From Armatimonadota bacterium (GTDB taxonomy: Bacteria > Armatimonadota > Fimbriimonadia > Fimbriimonadales > Fimbriimonadaceae): DNA of 64,000 bases. The DNA is taken from NCBI GenBank assembly GCA_016223145.1, contig JACRPN010000013.1:119807-183806 (forward strand), read 5' to 3'. Shown piece by piece: positions 42,685 through 51,342 of the stretch. The notes under the pieces were generated by a model. That model made no database searches and was not told the DNA's origin. It saw only the letters and a list, made by a program, of their open reading frames with translations. The position numbers were made by a program, and so were the translations under genes. The stretch's first letter is position 1. Every line of letters begins with the position of its first letter.

Positions 42685-44103
42685 TCAAGGGGAGTCAAGC
42701 CAAGCTTTCGCCATCGCTCGAAACTGGACTCCACGATCGCGAAAGTCGAGGAATTGGTCGGTGCTCGCAACCCCCGGCGCCAGCATGATGGTGTCGCCCC
42801 GTGTTGCCTCCATGCAAGCTGCCAAGAATGCCTGGGAAAGCGTGTCGAACACTTGCCATCGGCCGCCGAGCTGCGCGTTGATGCTCTGCGCGTCCTTGCC
42901 GAAGAGGTACGCAGTGTGCCCAGATTGGTCCAGATACTCCTTGACCGGCGCAAAGGCAAGCTCTTTATTCTCTCCGCCCATCAGCAGCCTCTGGGGGCCC
43001 TCGACGCTTTGGCTCGACGCGATCACGGCGCCGGGATTGGTGCACATCGAGTTGTTGATGACTGTAACGCCGCCTCTTTCACCCAAGAGCTCCATCCGGT
43101 GCTCAAGGGGTTTGAAGGCCTTGAGGCCATCCAGAAGCTCGGCACGAAGCGGATGAATTTGGGAGTGCGGCTCCAGCGCAGCCGACGCCAAGAGCGCCGC
43201 ACACAGCGCGTTTCGGTAGTTGTGTGGCTCAGAAAACGGCAGCTCGGCCTTTGCGATCTCCCGACCCAAGATCTTCAGGAAACCAATCGTTTCCAGCCCC
43301 ATGGGGCTGGAACACCTCTCCCCACTCTCACCATTCTCACCAGTCTCACCATTCTCACCATTCTCACCCTGTCCCCGATACCCCCAAACCTCCACCCCTT
43401 CCGGTGGTTTCGTCGCGGGGTCGTCGAGATTCCACACCGCGATACCGCTACCTGCCATGTTGCGGAAGATCCGATGCTTCATCGCGGCGTACTCGGCGAA
43501 GCCCTTGTAGCGGTTCAGGTGGTCCTCGGTGAGGGTCGTGATCGTGGCGGCAATGGGCTTGAAATCGCGGACGAATTCGAGTTGAAAGCTGCTGATCTCA
43601 GCGACCAGAACCTGGTCCGGGGTGCTGTGCAGGGCCGCGTCTGTGAGGGGCATCTCGGGGTAGCCGCTGCCCGCGATGTTGCCGCAGAGCACCGCGTCCA
43701 CCCCGACGGCTTTCAGGCAGAGCCACGTCATGGCGGTGGTGGTGCTCTTGCCGTTGGTGCCCGTGATGGCGACGATCGGCGCTTTGGAGATGCGATAGGC
43801 GAACTCGACCTCGCTCAAGACCTCCAGCCCCTCTTCGACCGCCTGCTGCAGCCTGGGACTGCGCATCGGGACCCCGGGCGAGGTGACGATCAGGTCGCAG
43901 CCGGTCTCGGTGAAGGAGCCGTTCCAGTCGCCTTGCACCGGCACACCCAAGGCTTCGAGTTCACGCGCAGCCTCTTGCTTTGGGGCACCCACGATGGGCC
44001 GCTCGTCGAAAACCATCGGCCGCGCGCCGAGCTCCAGCGCCGCCTTGGCGACCGACACGCCGGATCTGCCAAGGCCGAGGATGGCGAGGGATTTGCTGGT
44101 CAT
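42685..44103 (-). CDS. murD: UDP-MurNAc-L-alanyl amino acid ligase MurD
   Basis: MurD normally adds D-glutamate to UDP-MurNAc-L-Ala. The ATG at 44103 overlaps the mraY stop (ATGA); 472 residues. Visible are LAILGLGRSGVSVAKAALEL, the ATP loop VAITGTNGKSTTTAM, ISSFQLEFV, LTEDHLNRYKGFAEYAAMK (carbamylated Lys expected) and LMGGENKEL. The usual (N)DSKATN motif reads INNSMCTNPGA, so the substrate-contacting Lys is Met. An in-frame tandem insertion (~244-271) with Gly-Glu-Asn repeats precedes the central-domain HNYRNALCAALLA helix. Confidence 0.93.
   Translation of the reverse strand: MTSKSLAILGLGRSGVSVAKAALELGARPMVFDERPIVGAPKQEAARELEALGVPVQGDWNGSFTETGCDLIVTSPGVPMRSPRLQQAVEEGLEVLSEVEFAYRISKAPIVAITGTNGKSTTTAMTWLCLKAVGVDAVLCGNIAGSGYPEMPLTDAALHSTPDQVLVAEISSFQLEFVRDFKPIAATITTLTEDHLNRYKGFAEYAAMKHRIFRNMAGSGIAVWNLDDPATKPPEGVEVWGYRGQGENGENGETGENGESGERCSSPMGLETIGFLKILGREIAKAELPFSEPHNYRNALCAALLASAALEPHSQIHPLRAELLDGLKAFKPLEHRMELLGERGGVTVINNSMCTNPGAVIASSQSVEGPQRLLMGGENKELAFAPVKEYLDQSGHTAYLFGKDAQSINAQLGGRWQVFDTLSQAFLAACMEATRGDTIMLAPGVASTDQFLDFRDRGVQFRAMAKAWLDSP
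43291..43372 (-). repeat. In-frame palindrome plus 9-bp tandem repeat inside murD
   Basis: A perfect 22-bp palindrome spans 43291-43312 (half-site TTCCAGCCCCA). It is followed by five or six 9-bp units around CTCACCATT (43316-43369). On the coding strand they give Gly-Glu-Asn/Thr/Ser repeats. Similar CTCACAATT-type units occur in metH. Confidence 0.85.
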
Positions 44104-45152
44104 CACATCCACCACAGCTTTGGTGCCGTTTGCTGCGCCACCGAAATCGCTGCAAACGAGGCGATCGCCTGGAATAGGTGGAACATAGAGACGACCCTAT
44201 ATTCAGACCACCCAGCTGACTCAAAAGCGTGGTGGATTGGTGTCTTGGGGAATAACCGCTTCTTGCGCAACTTGACAGAGAGGATCTGTAGCGGCACAGG
44301 AACCAGTTCGGCAATCAATACGAGGCTCAAGAGGAATACTGAGACAACCCAGCCGGGGGAGGACGGCAGGAGTTCATGTTGACCACCGGACTGCAACGTC
44401 AACCAGCCAAGCACTGCACCGATTGGCAACGAGCCAACATCTCCCATGAAGACCTTCGCCGGCGGAGCGTTCAACACAAGGAACGGGAGCGATGCGCCGA
44501 CAACCGTCAGGCTCAACCACATCTGGCACAAAGGGGCATGCCAAAAGTACCCTATGCCGGCGAGAGACAGGCCGAGGATGACCGCCAACCCCCCAGCTAA
44601 GGCATCCATTCCGTCCGAGAAGTTGAAGGCATTGCTGAACGCCACTATCACGAACGAGACCTCGAACGCAGTTAGCGGATCCGTGTAGCCCGAGTACCAA
44701 GCGGCAGGCAGAGCACATGCAAACTGCATGACCAGCTTCGGAACCCAACCCAACCCTCGTTTTGGCGGAAATAGCTTAGGCACTGCGAAGTCGTCCAGAA
44801 ACCCAATCAGACCGAACCCAAGCAGGAGTATCGGCCAGGCAACTGCATTCCCAACGATTCGAACAGGACTCCCGAAGGCTGGCGACTCCCGGTTTGGGAA
44901 GAGGGCTCCTCCTTCAATGCCAATGAAATACGCAGCAAGTAACCCGACGAGGATGATGAGACCGCCCATCGTCGGCGTGCCTTGCTTCGCCTTGTGTTCG
45001 GGCACGAATTCGCTTACAGTTTGGTGAGACCGCCACGCAATCAGTGCGCGAAACACAAATGGCGCTGCTACGGCCGAAGGTATGAGGCCAGCCCAGAACC
45101 CCGACCTCAATAGGCCGAATACGGAGTCTTCGCGCACGAATTCTGGGTTCAC
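44103..45152 (-). CDS. mraY: Phospho-MurNAc-pentapeptide transferase MraY
   Basis: MraY makes lipid I from UDP-MurNAc-pentapeptide and undecaprenyl phosphate. The 349-residue polytopic protein has the motifs EHKAKQGTPTMGGLIILVG, LGFGLIGFLDDFAVPK (catalytic Asp pair), FSDGMDALAGGLA (NxxDGxDGLA-like, with slight variation) and VFMGDVGSLPIGAVLG, and the C-terminal loop TPIHHAFESAGWSE. Both ends overlap the neighbours by 4 bp or less. Base composition between 44,100 and 45,150 looks slightly lower in GC than in flanking genes. Confidence 0.95.
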   Translation of the reverse strand: MNPEFVREDSVFGLLRSGFWAGLIPSAVAAPFVFRALIAWRSHQTVSEFVPEHKAKQGTPTMGGLIILVGLLAAYFIGIEGGALFPNRESPAFGSPVRIVGNAVAWPILLLGFGLIGFLDDFAVPKLFPPKRGLGWVPKLVMQFACALPAAWYSGYTDPLTAFEVSFVIVAFSNAFNFSDGMDALAGGLAVILGLSLAGIGYFWHAPLCQMWLSLTVVGASLPFLVLNAPPAKVFMGDVGSLPIGAVLGWLTLQSGGQHELLPSSPGWVVSVFLLSLVLIAELVPVPLQILSVKLRKKRLFPKTPIHHAFESAGWSEYRVVSMFHLFQAIASFAAISVAQQTAPKLWWM

Positions 45153-46519
45153 CGGTTCTGCACCTTGGCTTCTTTGGACGCCACCACCCTTTCCAACTCC
45201 ATCGCCCTGCTCCCTTTGATTAGCACCGTGTCGCCGGGCATGGCGCTGGCCACAAACCGCCGAACCACGTCAATATCTTCCGCCTGGGTGAGCTGATGCT
45301 CCTCCATCCCCGCTGCCGAGCATGACTCTGCCGCGAACCGCGTCAGGCCACCAAAGAAACACGCCCTAGCGGGCTTCACGGCGGCGATCATTCTTCCCAC
45401 CTCCCGGTGGGCTTCTTCAGCGAGACCGCCAAGCTCCCTCATTTCCCCCATGACCACAAGACGGCTGCCCGCGCATGGAATTTCCGCGAGCGCCTCCAAA
45501 GCCGCCTTGAAGCTCGCCGGCGCGGCGTTGTAGGCGTCCATCACAACGGTCACGCCGTCCCGCTGGATCACTTCCATGCGGCCCCCTGGCAGCTTTGCTT
45601 CTGCGATGGCATCAGCTGCGGCTTCGAGGTCCACTCCAGCGTGACGCGCCACCAAGAGCGCCGCCGCCGCGCTCAGGGCGATGTGCCGCCCGACCGCCGG
45701 GAGCCGAACCTCCACTCGTTCTTCGCCGACTTCAAATACTGCCAAGGCGTCCGTCCAGCTGTTGGCCGTGTAGCCAACGATTCGGCAATCCGAGCCGGCG
45801 CCAAAGCCAAACGTCGCCACTGGGCACGGCGCCTGCGCCCGCAGGATGCCCAGAAAGTCGTCGCCCGACCAGGCCACCGCGAGCCCATCGGTTGGCAGGG
45901 CTTCGAATAGCTCCGCCTTGGCTTCGGCGATCCCTTGCCGCGACCCGACCAGTTCGATGTGGCTCACACCGACATTCGTGATCACGCCGATGGTCGGCTG
46001 TGAGAACGCCGCCAGGTGCGCAATCTGACCAAATCCCCGCATCCCCATCTCGACGACCACGGCCCTCTCGTCGCCGTCCAACTCAGCCCAGAGGAGCGGC
46101 GCGGTGAGCTCCGTGTTGCGATTGCCCTCGGTCTTGGCGACCTTGCCGAGCGGCTTGAGCGCTGCTGCCACGAGCTCCTTGCAGGTGGTCTTGCCTACGC
46201 TCCCGGTCACGCCCACCACGGGTCCCCTGAATGCCTCCCGGAAGTGGAGCGCCATTTGAGCCAGAGCTTTCACGACATCCGGGACCAAGATGTGGGGTCC
46301 CTCTATCGGCCTGTCCGCGAGCACCGCAACCGCTCCGCCGGCGAGTGCTTGGGGTGCGAAGTCGTGCCCGTCCACGTTTTCACCCACGATGGCGATGAAG
46401 AGGTCGCCCGGCCTGACCTGGCGGGAGTCCAGGGCGAAGCCTGAGATTGGGCTCGTACCAAGGCTCTCTACAGAACCTCCCACGATCTCGGATAGTTCGA
46501 TAGGACGTATGGGTCGCAT
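45149..46519 (-). CDS. murF: UDP-MurNAc-tripeptide-D-Ala-D-Ala ligase
   Basis: MurF adds D-Ala-D-Ala to complete the pentapeptide. The 456-residue protein shows LDSRQVRPGDLFIAIVGENV, the ATP loop VVGVTGSVGKTTCKELV, EGNRNTELTAPL, VVVEMGMRGFGQI, ITNVGVSHIELVGS and VMDAYNAAPASFKAAL. Its start ATG and first ~6 codons (MRPIRPI) lie inside a 9-bp tandem repeat; no alternative start fits the family N-terminus and no Shine-Dalgarno is visible. Translation may depend on coupling to murE, 50 bp upstream. Confidence 0.95.
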   Translation of the reverse strand: MRPIRPIELSEIVGGSVESLGTSPISGFALDSRQVRPGDLFIAIVGENVDGHDFAPQALAGGAVAVLADRPIEGPHILVPDVVKALAQMALHFREAFRGPVVGVTGSVGKTTCKELVAAALKPLGKVAKTEGNRNTELTAPLLWAELDGDERAVVVEMGMRGFGQIAHLAAFSQPTIGVITNVGVSHIELVGSRQGIAEAKAELFEALPTDGLAVAWSGDDFLGILRAQAPCPVATFGFGAGSDCRIVGYTANSWTDALAVFEVGEERVEVRLPAVGRHIALSAAAALLVARHAGVDLEAAADAIAEAKLPGGRMEVIQRDGVTVVMDAYNAAPASFKAALEALAEIPCAGSRLVVMGEMRELGGLAEEAHREVGRMIAAVKPARACFFGGLTRFAAESCSAAGMEEHQLTQAEDIDVVRRFVASAMPGDTVLIKGSRAMELERVVASKEAKVQNR

Positions 46520-46574
46520 GGGTCAAATAGGTCGAATGGGTCGAATGGGTTGAATGAGTCGAATAGGTCCTATC
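46499..46574. repeat. 9-bp tandem repeat spanning the murE-murF junction
   Basis: Seven 9-bp units (46506-46568) vary around CGAATGGGT. They are bounded by an 8-bp inverted repeat, GATAGGAC (46499-46506) and GTCCTATC (46567-46574). The array overlaps the murE stop codon (46570-46572), fills the gap and contains the murF start (46517-46519). Confidence 0.92.
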
Positions 46575-48060
46575 CCTTGGCGGCCCTCGCGGCGAGCCCC
46601 TCTCGGGCGAGCTCCCGGTCATCCATGGGATATTTCGTCCTGCCGATAATCTGGTAGTTTTCGTGCCCTTTGCCGGCGATTACGACGATGTCGCCGGGCT
46701 CGGCCAGCTTGATAGCGAAGGCTACTGCTTCGCGGCGATCGATGATGAGGGCTGCCTTTGTGGATGCCGCCGCCACCTCCGCAAGGATCGCCGCCGGGTC
46801 CTCGGTGCGGGGATTGTCGCTGGTCACCACTGCAAAGTCTGCGAGTCGAGAGACCACTGCAGCCATCTTGGGGCGCTTGGTGCGGTCGCGGTCTCCACCG
46901 CATCCGAACACCACGATCATGCGCTTGGGATTCAGCTCGCGAACCGAGATGAGCAGCTTCTCCAAGGCGTCTGGCGTGTGGGCGTAGTCGACCAAAATGC
47001 CAATTCCGGCATCATTGAGCACGGCCTCAAACCGCCCCGGGACCGGTTTTGCAGCGCGAAGACCCTGGATGGCCTCAGCCAGCGAGTATCCAACCGCCAG
47101 CAAGCCCGAGCAGGCGCTGAGCAGGTTGCGCACGTTGAAGTTGCCGCCCAGCGCGGATTCCAGCAGACCATCCTTGCCTCCATAGCCAAGCCAGAGCTTG
47201 ATTTGATCCACGCCAACCCTGATAGGTCCGCCCCTCAATTCTCCAGACTCCATTCCAAAGGTGATCGTCGGCAGCAACAGATGCCTTGTCCACTCCCGCC
47301 CTACGGGGTCGTCCACGTTCAGCGCTCCGACAAACCGCTTCTTCGATTGGGCCGGAAGGTCCGAGTACAGCCGCCACTTCGCCCTCTCATAGGCCTCCAT
47401 CGAACCGTGAAAGTCCAGGTGGTCCTGGGTCAGGTTGGTGAACACCGCCGCATCGAACTCGATCCCGTCCACGCGCCGCTGCTCCAGCGCATGGCTGCTG
47501 ACCTCCATGACCATATCGGTGCAGTTCGAATCGCGCGCCTCGGCGAGCAGTCGCCACACCTCCGGCGCAAAGGGGGTTGTGTTGCTGAGTTCGCGTTCCT
47601 TGTCGGGGGTCTGAAAGCCCAGGGTCCCCAGGTACGCCGCCCTCCTTCCGAGCGCGTTCAGGGCGTCTCGGATCACGCAGGCTGTGGTCGTCTTGCCGTT
47701 CGTACCCGTCACGCCGATCACGCGCACCGTCGCGGCCGGGTTGCCGTTCAGCAGCTTGCAGATCCGCCACAGACCCTCGGCAAAGGCAAGGTCCTTATCC
47801 TCGATAAGGAGCGCTGGAATCCCCATCTCGACTGCTTGCTCGAAACCCTCTCGACTGTGCGTGAGCGCGGCGGCCGCACCAGCATCCTTGGCGCCTGGCA
47901 AAAACCGGTGCGTGTCCCCGGTAGGGCTGGGCATGCTGATGAAAAGATCGCCGGGCTGCACGAGGCGCGAATCCTCACACGGCCGCAAGACTTCGGCATC
48001 GCCGGACAAGGCATCGAAAGTGACACCGGCCAGCGAACCTAGCTCCGAGATCAGGGGCAT
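46570..48060 (-). CDS. murE: UDP-MurNAc-L-Ala-D-Glu:amino acid ligase MurE
   Basis: MurE adds the third stem-peptide residue. The 496-residue protein has DSRLVQPGDLFISMPSPTGD, the ATP loop VIGVTGTNGKTTTACVI, TNLTQDHLDFHGSMEAYERA, ILVDYAHTPDALEKLL and the substrate motif DNPRTEDP. DNPR is the form associated with meso-diaminopimelate specificity, whereas Lys-adding enzymes differ at this site. So a DAP-type peptidoglycan is predicted. Start is ATG at 48060, 24 bp after ftsI. Its stop is within the tandem repeat. Confidence 0.96.
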   Translation of the reverse strand: MPLISELGSLAGVTFDALSGDAEVLRPCEDSRLVQPGDLFISMPSPTGDTHRFLPGAKDAGAAAALTHSREGFEQAVEMGIPALLIEDKDLAFAEGLWRICKLLNGNPAATVRVIGVTGTNGKTTTACVIRDALNALGRRAAYLGTLGFQTPDKERELSNTTPFAPEVWRLLAEARDSNCTDMVMEVSSHALEQRRVDGIEFDAAVFTNLTQDHLDFHGSMEAYERAKWRLYSDLPAQSKKRFVGALNVDDPVGREWTRHLLLPTITFGMESGELRGGPIRVGVDQIKLWLGYGGKDGLLESALGGNFNVRNLLSACSGLLAVGYSLAEAIQGLRAAKPVPGRFEAVLNDAGIGILVDYAHTPDALEKLLISVRELNPKRMIVVFGCGGDRDRTKRPKMAAVVSRLADFAVVTSDNPRTEDPAAILAEVAAASTKAALIIDRREAVAFAIKLAEPGDIVVIAGKGHENYQIIGRTKYPMDDRELAREGLAARAAKG

Positions 48061-48084
48061 GAGAGCTTGATACCCGTTAGGCCG

Positions 48085-49875
48085 TTACGGCTGCCTCTGA
48101 GATTGGCCGGGCTTGGGTTCATCGGCGGCGGTCTTCGACGATTCAGCAAGCGTCGGTCCGGTGGGCCGAGCCGAAGGCTGGATCCCGTAGCGCCGGATCG
48201 CCGCGCGGGCCATGTCTGTGAACACCGGTCCCGCCACATCGGCGCCGTAATACTTGTTCCCCTTCGGGTGGTCCACCATGACCAGAATCACGACCTTGGG
48301 GTCGTTCGCCGGCACCATTCCCACGAAGTTGGACACGTACCCCGTGCTACCCTTGCCGATCTTCTGTGCCGTTCCGGTCTTTCCGCCCAGCCGAAAACCG
48401 GGAATACGCAAGGTCTTTCCTGTGCCTCGATTGGAGTCGATCACAGCCTCCATGAATCCGAGCACGGTCTTGCTGGTCTTGGAGGTGAACAGACGGCCGG
48501 CCTCTTCGATGGGCTGCTGCCTGTCGCCGATCGCCTTGATGAGACGGGGCTTCATCCGCACGCCGTCGTTTGCCAGGGAGGAAAATGCGCTCATCAGCCC
48601 AAGCGGTGTGCAGGTCATCGATTGCCCGAAACCCATCGTCGCAAGCTGAAGCCGTTTGGCATATTCGTCGCGTTTGTAGTGCCCGTTCGCCTCCAGCGGC
48701 ACCCCTATGTCTGACTTCTCCATTAGACCGCTCTCATCCAGGAACCGGGTGTAGCGCTCATAGCCCACCCTAAGGGCCCAGGTCGCCGCGCACACGTTGC
48801 AGCTTCGCGAAATCGCATCCACCGGGTGAAGAAGCCCGTGCGCGCGGGTTCCGTGGTGCTTGTCACACTTCACCGAATAGCCCGAAATAGGGTCCAGCGC
48901 GCCCCTGCAGTAGAAGGTCTCTCCAGGAGTCACCACCCCCGCATCCAGACCCAGCCCAAGCGTGAGCACTTTGAAGGTCGAGCCCGGCTCAAGCGCGATC
49001 ATGTAATTCGGGTTCAGGTCGGTCATGACCTTTTGTTTTCCTACAGGTTCGCCGACCCGGTCGGGATCGAGGCTCGGCCAATTGGCCATTGCCAATATGT
49101 CGCCGGTCTTGGGGTCCATGGCGATCGCGACGCCACGGTCCGCATGGTTCGATTCGACCGCTTGTCGGATCGCGTTGGCGGCCGCAAGCTGCATCGAACT
49201 GTCGATCGTCAGGGTGAGCGACTCGCCGTCCTGTCGCGCCTTCGAGCGGCTATCCAGGCGCATCGGAAGGAACGCCCCGGTGCGGTCGGTGACGCCGATC
49301 GTCACGCCGTTTGTGCCCGACAGGGTCTTGTTTTGGCTGAGCTCCAGCCCTGCTTGGGGCTCGCCATTTCGGAAGTAGCCGATCAGGCCAGCCGCGGCCT
49401 CTCCGAGCGAAAAGCCCCTCTTCCGGCTTGGACCCACTGAGATCCCATCGGCCCGCCAATTCGTTCGGACGGCTTGTACGGCGCGCATCTGTTCGCGGGA
49501 AAGCGCCTCAGGCCAGAACATGGTCTTTTGCCCGCTGTCTTTCAGGCGGCGCATTTCGGCCGCCGGCACCCCGCAGGCTGCCGATAGCTCCATGAAGAAC
49601 GCGTCGCTGTCGGGGAGCTTGTCGAAGATCAGCCCAAACTCGCAGGAGTCTTCGTTCTGGGCAAGGGGCCCTCCGTCGCTGGAGAGGATCGGGCCGCGCC
49701 TGGCGGGGTCCACGGACCGGATCAGATACCGGCCGCTCTTCTCCCCCAGATCGAGAATGTCTTCGCGCCCAAAAACCTGAACGCGCGCCTGAGACAGCCC
49801 AGCCAGCGCAAACGCGCCGCCGATCAAATAGGGCGACCACGCGCGGACCTTGCCTTCAGTTGGTCTTGTTGGCAT
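48085..49875 (-). CDS. ftsI: Septal transpeptidase FtsI (class B PBP)
   Basis: FtsI cross-links septal peptidoglycan. The ATG at 49875 (596 residues) overlaps ftsL by 20 bp; an upstream start at 49917 is possible. A TM lies near residues 12-30. The PBP dimer domain contains LIRSVDPARRGPILSSDG. The transpeptidase has S-x-x-K in EPGSTFKVL, SxN in SRSCNVC and KTG in GGKTGTAQKIG. The C-terminal tail is Pro/Lys rich. No PASTA domain is present. Confidence 0.95.
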   Translation of the reverse strand: MPTRPTEGKVRAWSPYLIGGAFALAGLSQARVQVFGREDILDLGEKSGRYLIRSVDPARRGPILSSDGGPLAQNEDSCEFGLIFDKLPDSDAFFMELSAACGVPAAEMRRLKDSGQKTMFWPEALSREQMRAVQAVRTNWRADGISVGPSRKRGFSLGEAAAGLIGYFRNGEPQAGLELSQNKTLSGTNGVTIGVTDRTGAFLPMRLDSRSKARQDGESLTLTIDSSMQLAAANAIRQAVESNHADRGVAIAMDPKTGDILAMANWPSLDPDRVGEPVGKQKVMTDLNPNYMIALEPGSTFKVLTLGLGLDAGVVTPGETFYCRGALDPISGYSVKCDKHHGTRAHGLLHPVDAISRSCNVCAATWALRVGYERYTRFLDESGLMEKSDIGVPLEANGHYKRDEYAKRLQLATMGFGQSMTCTPLGLMSAFSSLANDGVRMKPRLIKAIGDRQQPIEEAGRLFTSKTSKTVLGFMEAVIDSNRGTGKTLRIPGFRLGGKTGTAQKIGKGSTGYVSNFVGMVPANDPKVVILVMVDHPKGNKYYGADVAGPVFTDMARAAIRRYGIQPSARPTGPTLAESSKTAADEPKPGQSQRQP

Positions 49876-50230
49876 GGCTCTGCTTAGGGGACGCTTGCGG
49901 AACCGCTTGAGCCGCATCGGGGGCGATGAATCCGTTGGCCCTAGCCCAGCCGGCGATCGAATCCAGGCTGAGCAAACCGTCGACCTGGTGCTGCAGCACG
50001 GCCTCAGCTTGACGAGCCTCTTGAGCCCGGGCGAGAGATTGGAGGCTCTCGCGGCGCGCCTTTTCGAGCAAGACCTGCCCGCTCAAAGAGCCTACAACAT
50101 AGGTAAGCGCAACCACGGTGAAGAACACCGACGTACGAACGGCCAAAAGGCTGTTCGTCCTGGTGGCGGCTCGCGCCCTGATCCTTGGGCGAGCGAGGAC
50201 TTCTGTTCTTCCAACCGGTATTGCGCTCAT
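49856..50230 (-). CDS. ftsL: FtsL-like cell division protein
   Basis: A 124-residue bitopic protein between rsmH and ftsI. A basic cytoplasmic N-terminus (~1-28) is followed by a TM (~30-50, SVFFTVVALTYVVGSLSG) and a short coiled coil (~55-85). Then comes LDSIAGWARANGFIAPD, which resembles the FtsL 'A-x-x-LGM' end region. Assignment rests on position and architecture because FtsL sequences diverge widely. Confidence 0.85.
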   Translation of the reverse strand: MSAIPVGRTEVLARPRIRARAATRTNSLLAVRTSVFFTVVALTYVVGSLSGQVLLEKARRESLQSLARAQEARQAEAVLQHQVDGLLSLDSIAGWARANGFIAPDAAQAVPQASPKQSHANKTN

Positions 50231-50282
50231 TTAGGGGTTACCATCCGTGGCCAAAGTGCATCCATGCAAATCGAGTGACGAT

Positions 50283-50301
50283 CAGGTTCAGCCTGAACCT
50301 G
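50283..50301. promoter_or_regulatory. Palindrome between rsmH and ftsL
   Basis: CAGGTTCAG-C-CTGAACCTG is a perfect 19-bp dyad in the 83-bp gap after rsmH. GGCCGGCC follows. There is no T-run on either strand, so it is unlikely to be a terminator; a processing site or operator is possible. Confidence 0.4.
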
Positions 50302-50313
50302 GGGCCGGCCTTA

Positions 50314-51342
50314 TCAGGCCGACCTCCTAAGGGACCGAAGCTTGGCGCTTCGGCTCCGAGGGTTCCGGCGTTCCTCTTCCGTGTCTGGGACGACCGGCTT
50401 CCTATGGAGCTCGAGGTAGCCCTCGTTGGCGAGGTCGCGAAACGTCCTCTTGACGATCCGGTCCTCACCCGAGTGGTACGCGATGACGCAAAGCACGCCG
50501 TTCGGCGCCAGCGCGGAAGCGGCGTCCCTGAGGGCCTCTTCCAGACCTTCCAGCTCTCGGTTCACCAGAATCCGAATGGCTTGGAAGGTCCTTGTGGCCG
50601 GATGGATCCGCTTGTCCCTGGCCTTAGGCGGGATCGCCGCAAGGACGCAGTCGACCAGGTCCTGCGTGGTTCTCAAGGCACGGCCCCGACGAAATTCCAC
50701 GATCTTCCTTGCGATCGCCTTCGCCCACCGCTCGCCGCCCAGCTCCTGGATCGCCTCCTCAAGCTGGCCTTGGCCCATCTTATTCAATAGGGCCGACGCG
50801 GGCTCATTTCGCGTGACGTCTTGGCGCATGTCGAGCACGCCTTCCTCCGCGAAACTGAAGCCACGCTCGGGCCTCTGCAACTGGGCCGAATTCAGCCCTA
50901 AATCGAGCAGGATGCCGTCCGCCGCGAGCCCAAGCCTCTCGAGAACGGACTTGACCTGGCGGAAGTCCTCATGAAAGAGGTGCACCTGAACGCCCTCCGG
51001 AGCCCCCAAACGCTCAATCGCGAGGGAGAGCATGTCGGCGTCCCAGTCCAGTCCCACCAGCGTCCCACCGGGACGGATGGCCTCGATCAGCTTCTGGCTG
51101 TGGCCGCCGAGTCCCAGGGTTCCATCCACCATGACCGCACCGGGCCGAGGGCACAAATCCCTCAAGACCGGATCGAGCAGCACGGGCACATGCCTCGGCG
51201 CTGGTCCCACCAGGGCATCGCCATCGGGCGTCGCCGCGGCCACGTTCAACCCTGGAAGCCGCCGGGCACGCATCGTGGGTGACCACGAATTGTGAAACCC
51301 GGCGGTCCAGACTCTTCGCGGCGGTTCGGCCCAGGCCCTCAC
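50314..51342 (-). CDS. rsmH: 16S rRNA m4C1402 methyltransferase
   Basis: RsmH (MraW) N4-methylates C1402 of 16S rRNA. The 342-residue frame starts at GTG 51342, overlapping the mraZ stop. The conserved body begins at RHVPVLLDPVLRDLCP (~50), so the first ~45 residues are an extension or a later start (for example Met24) is used. SAM motif: MVDGTLGLGGHSQKLIEAI. Others: ADGILLDLGLNSAQLQRPER, GFSFAEEGVLDMRQD and the C-terminal VIAYHSGEDRIVKRTFRD. Confidence 0.95.
   Translation of the reverse strand: MRAWAEPPRRVWTAGFHNSWSPTMRARRLPGLNVAAATPDGDALVGPAPRHVPVLLDPVLRDLCPRPGAVMVDGTLGLGGHSQKLIEAIRPGGTLVGLDWDADMLSLAIERLGAPEGVQVHLFHEDFRQVKSVLERLGLAADGILLDLGLNSAQLQRPERGFSFAEEGVLDMRQDVTRNEPASALLNKMGQGQLEEAIQELGGERWAKAIARKIVEFRRGRALRTTQDLVDCVLAAIPPKARDKRIHPATRTFQAIRILVNRELEGLEEALRDAASALAPNGVLCVIAYHSGEDRIVKRTFRDLANEGYLELHRKPVVPDTEEERRNPRSRSAKLRSLRRSA

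Noticed and set aside
42544..44382. 612-residue ORF on the plus strand
   Set aside because: Antisense to murD and running into repeats; no motif, GC-rich shadow.
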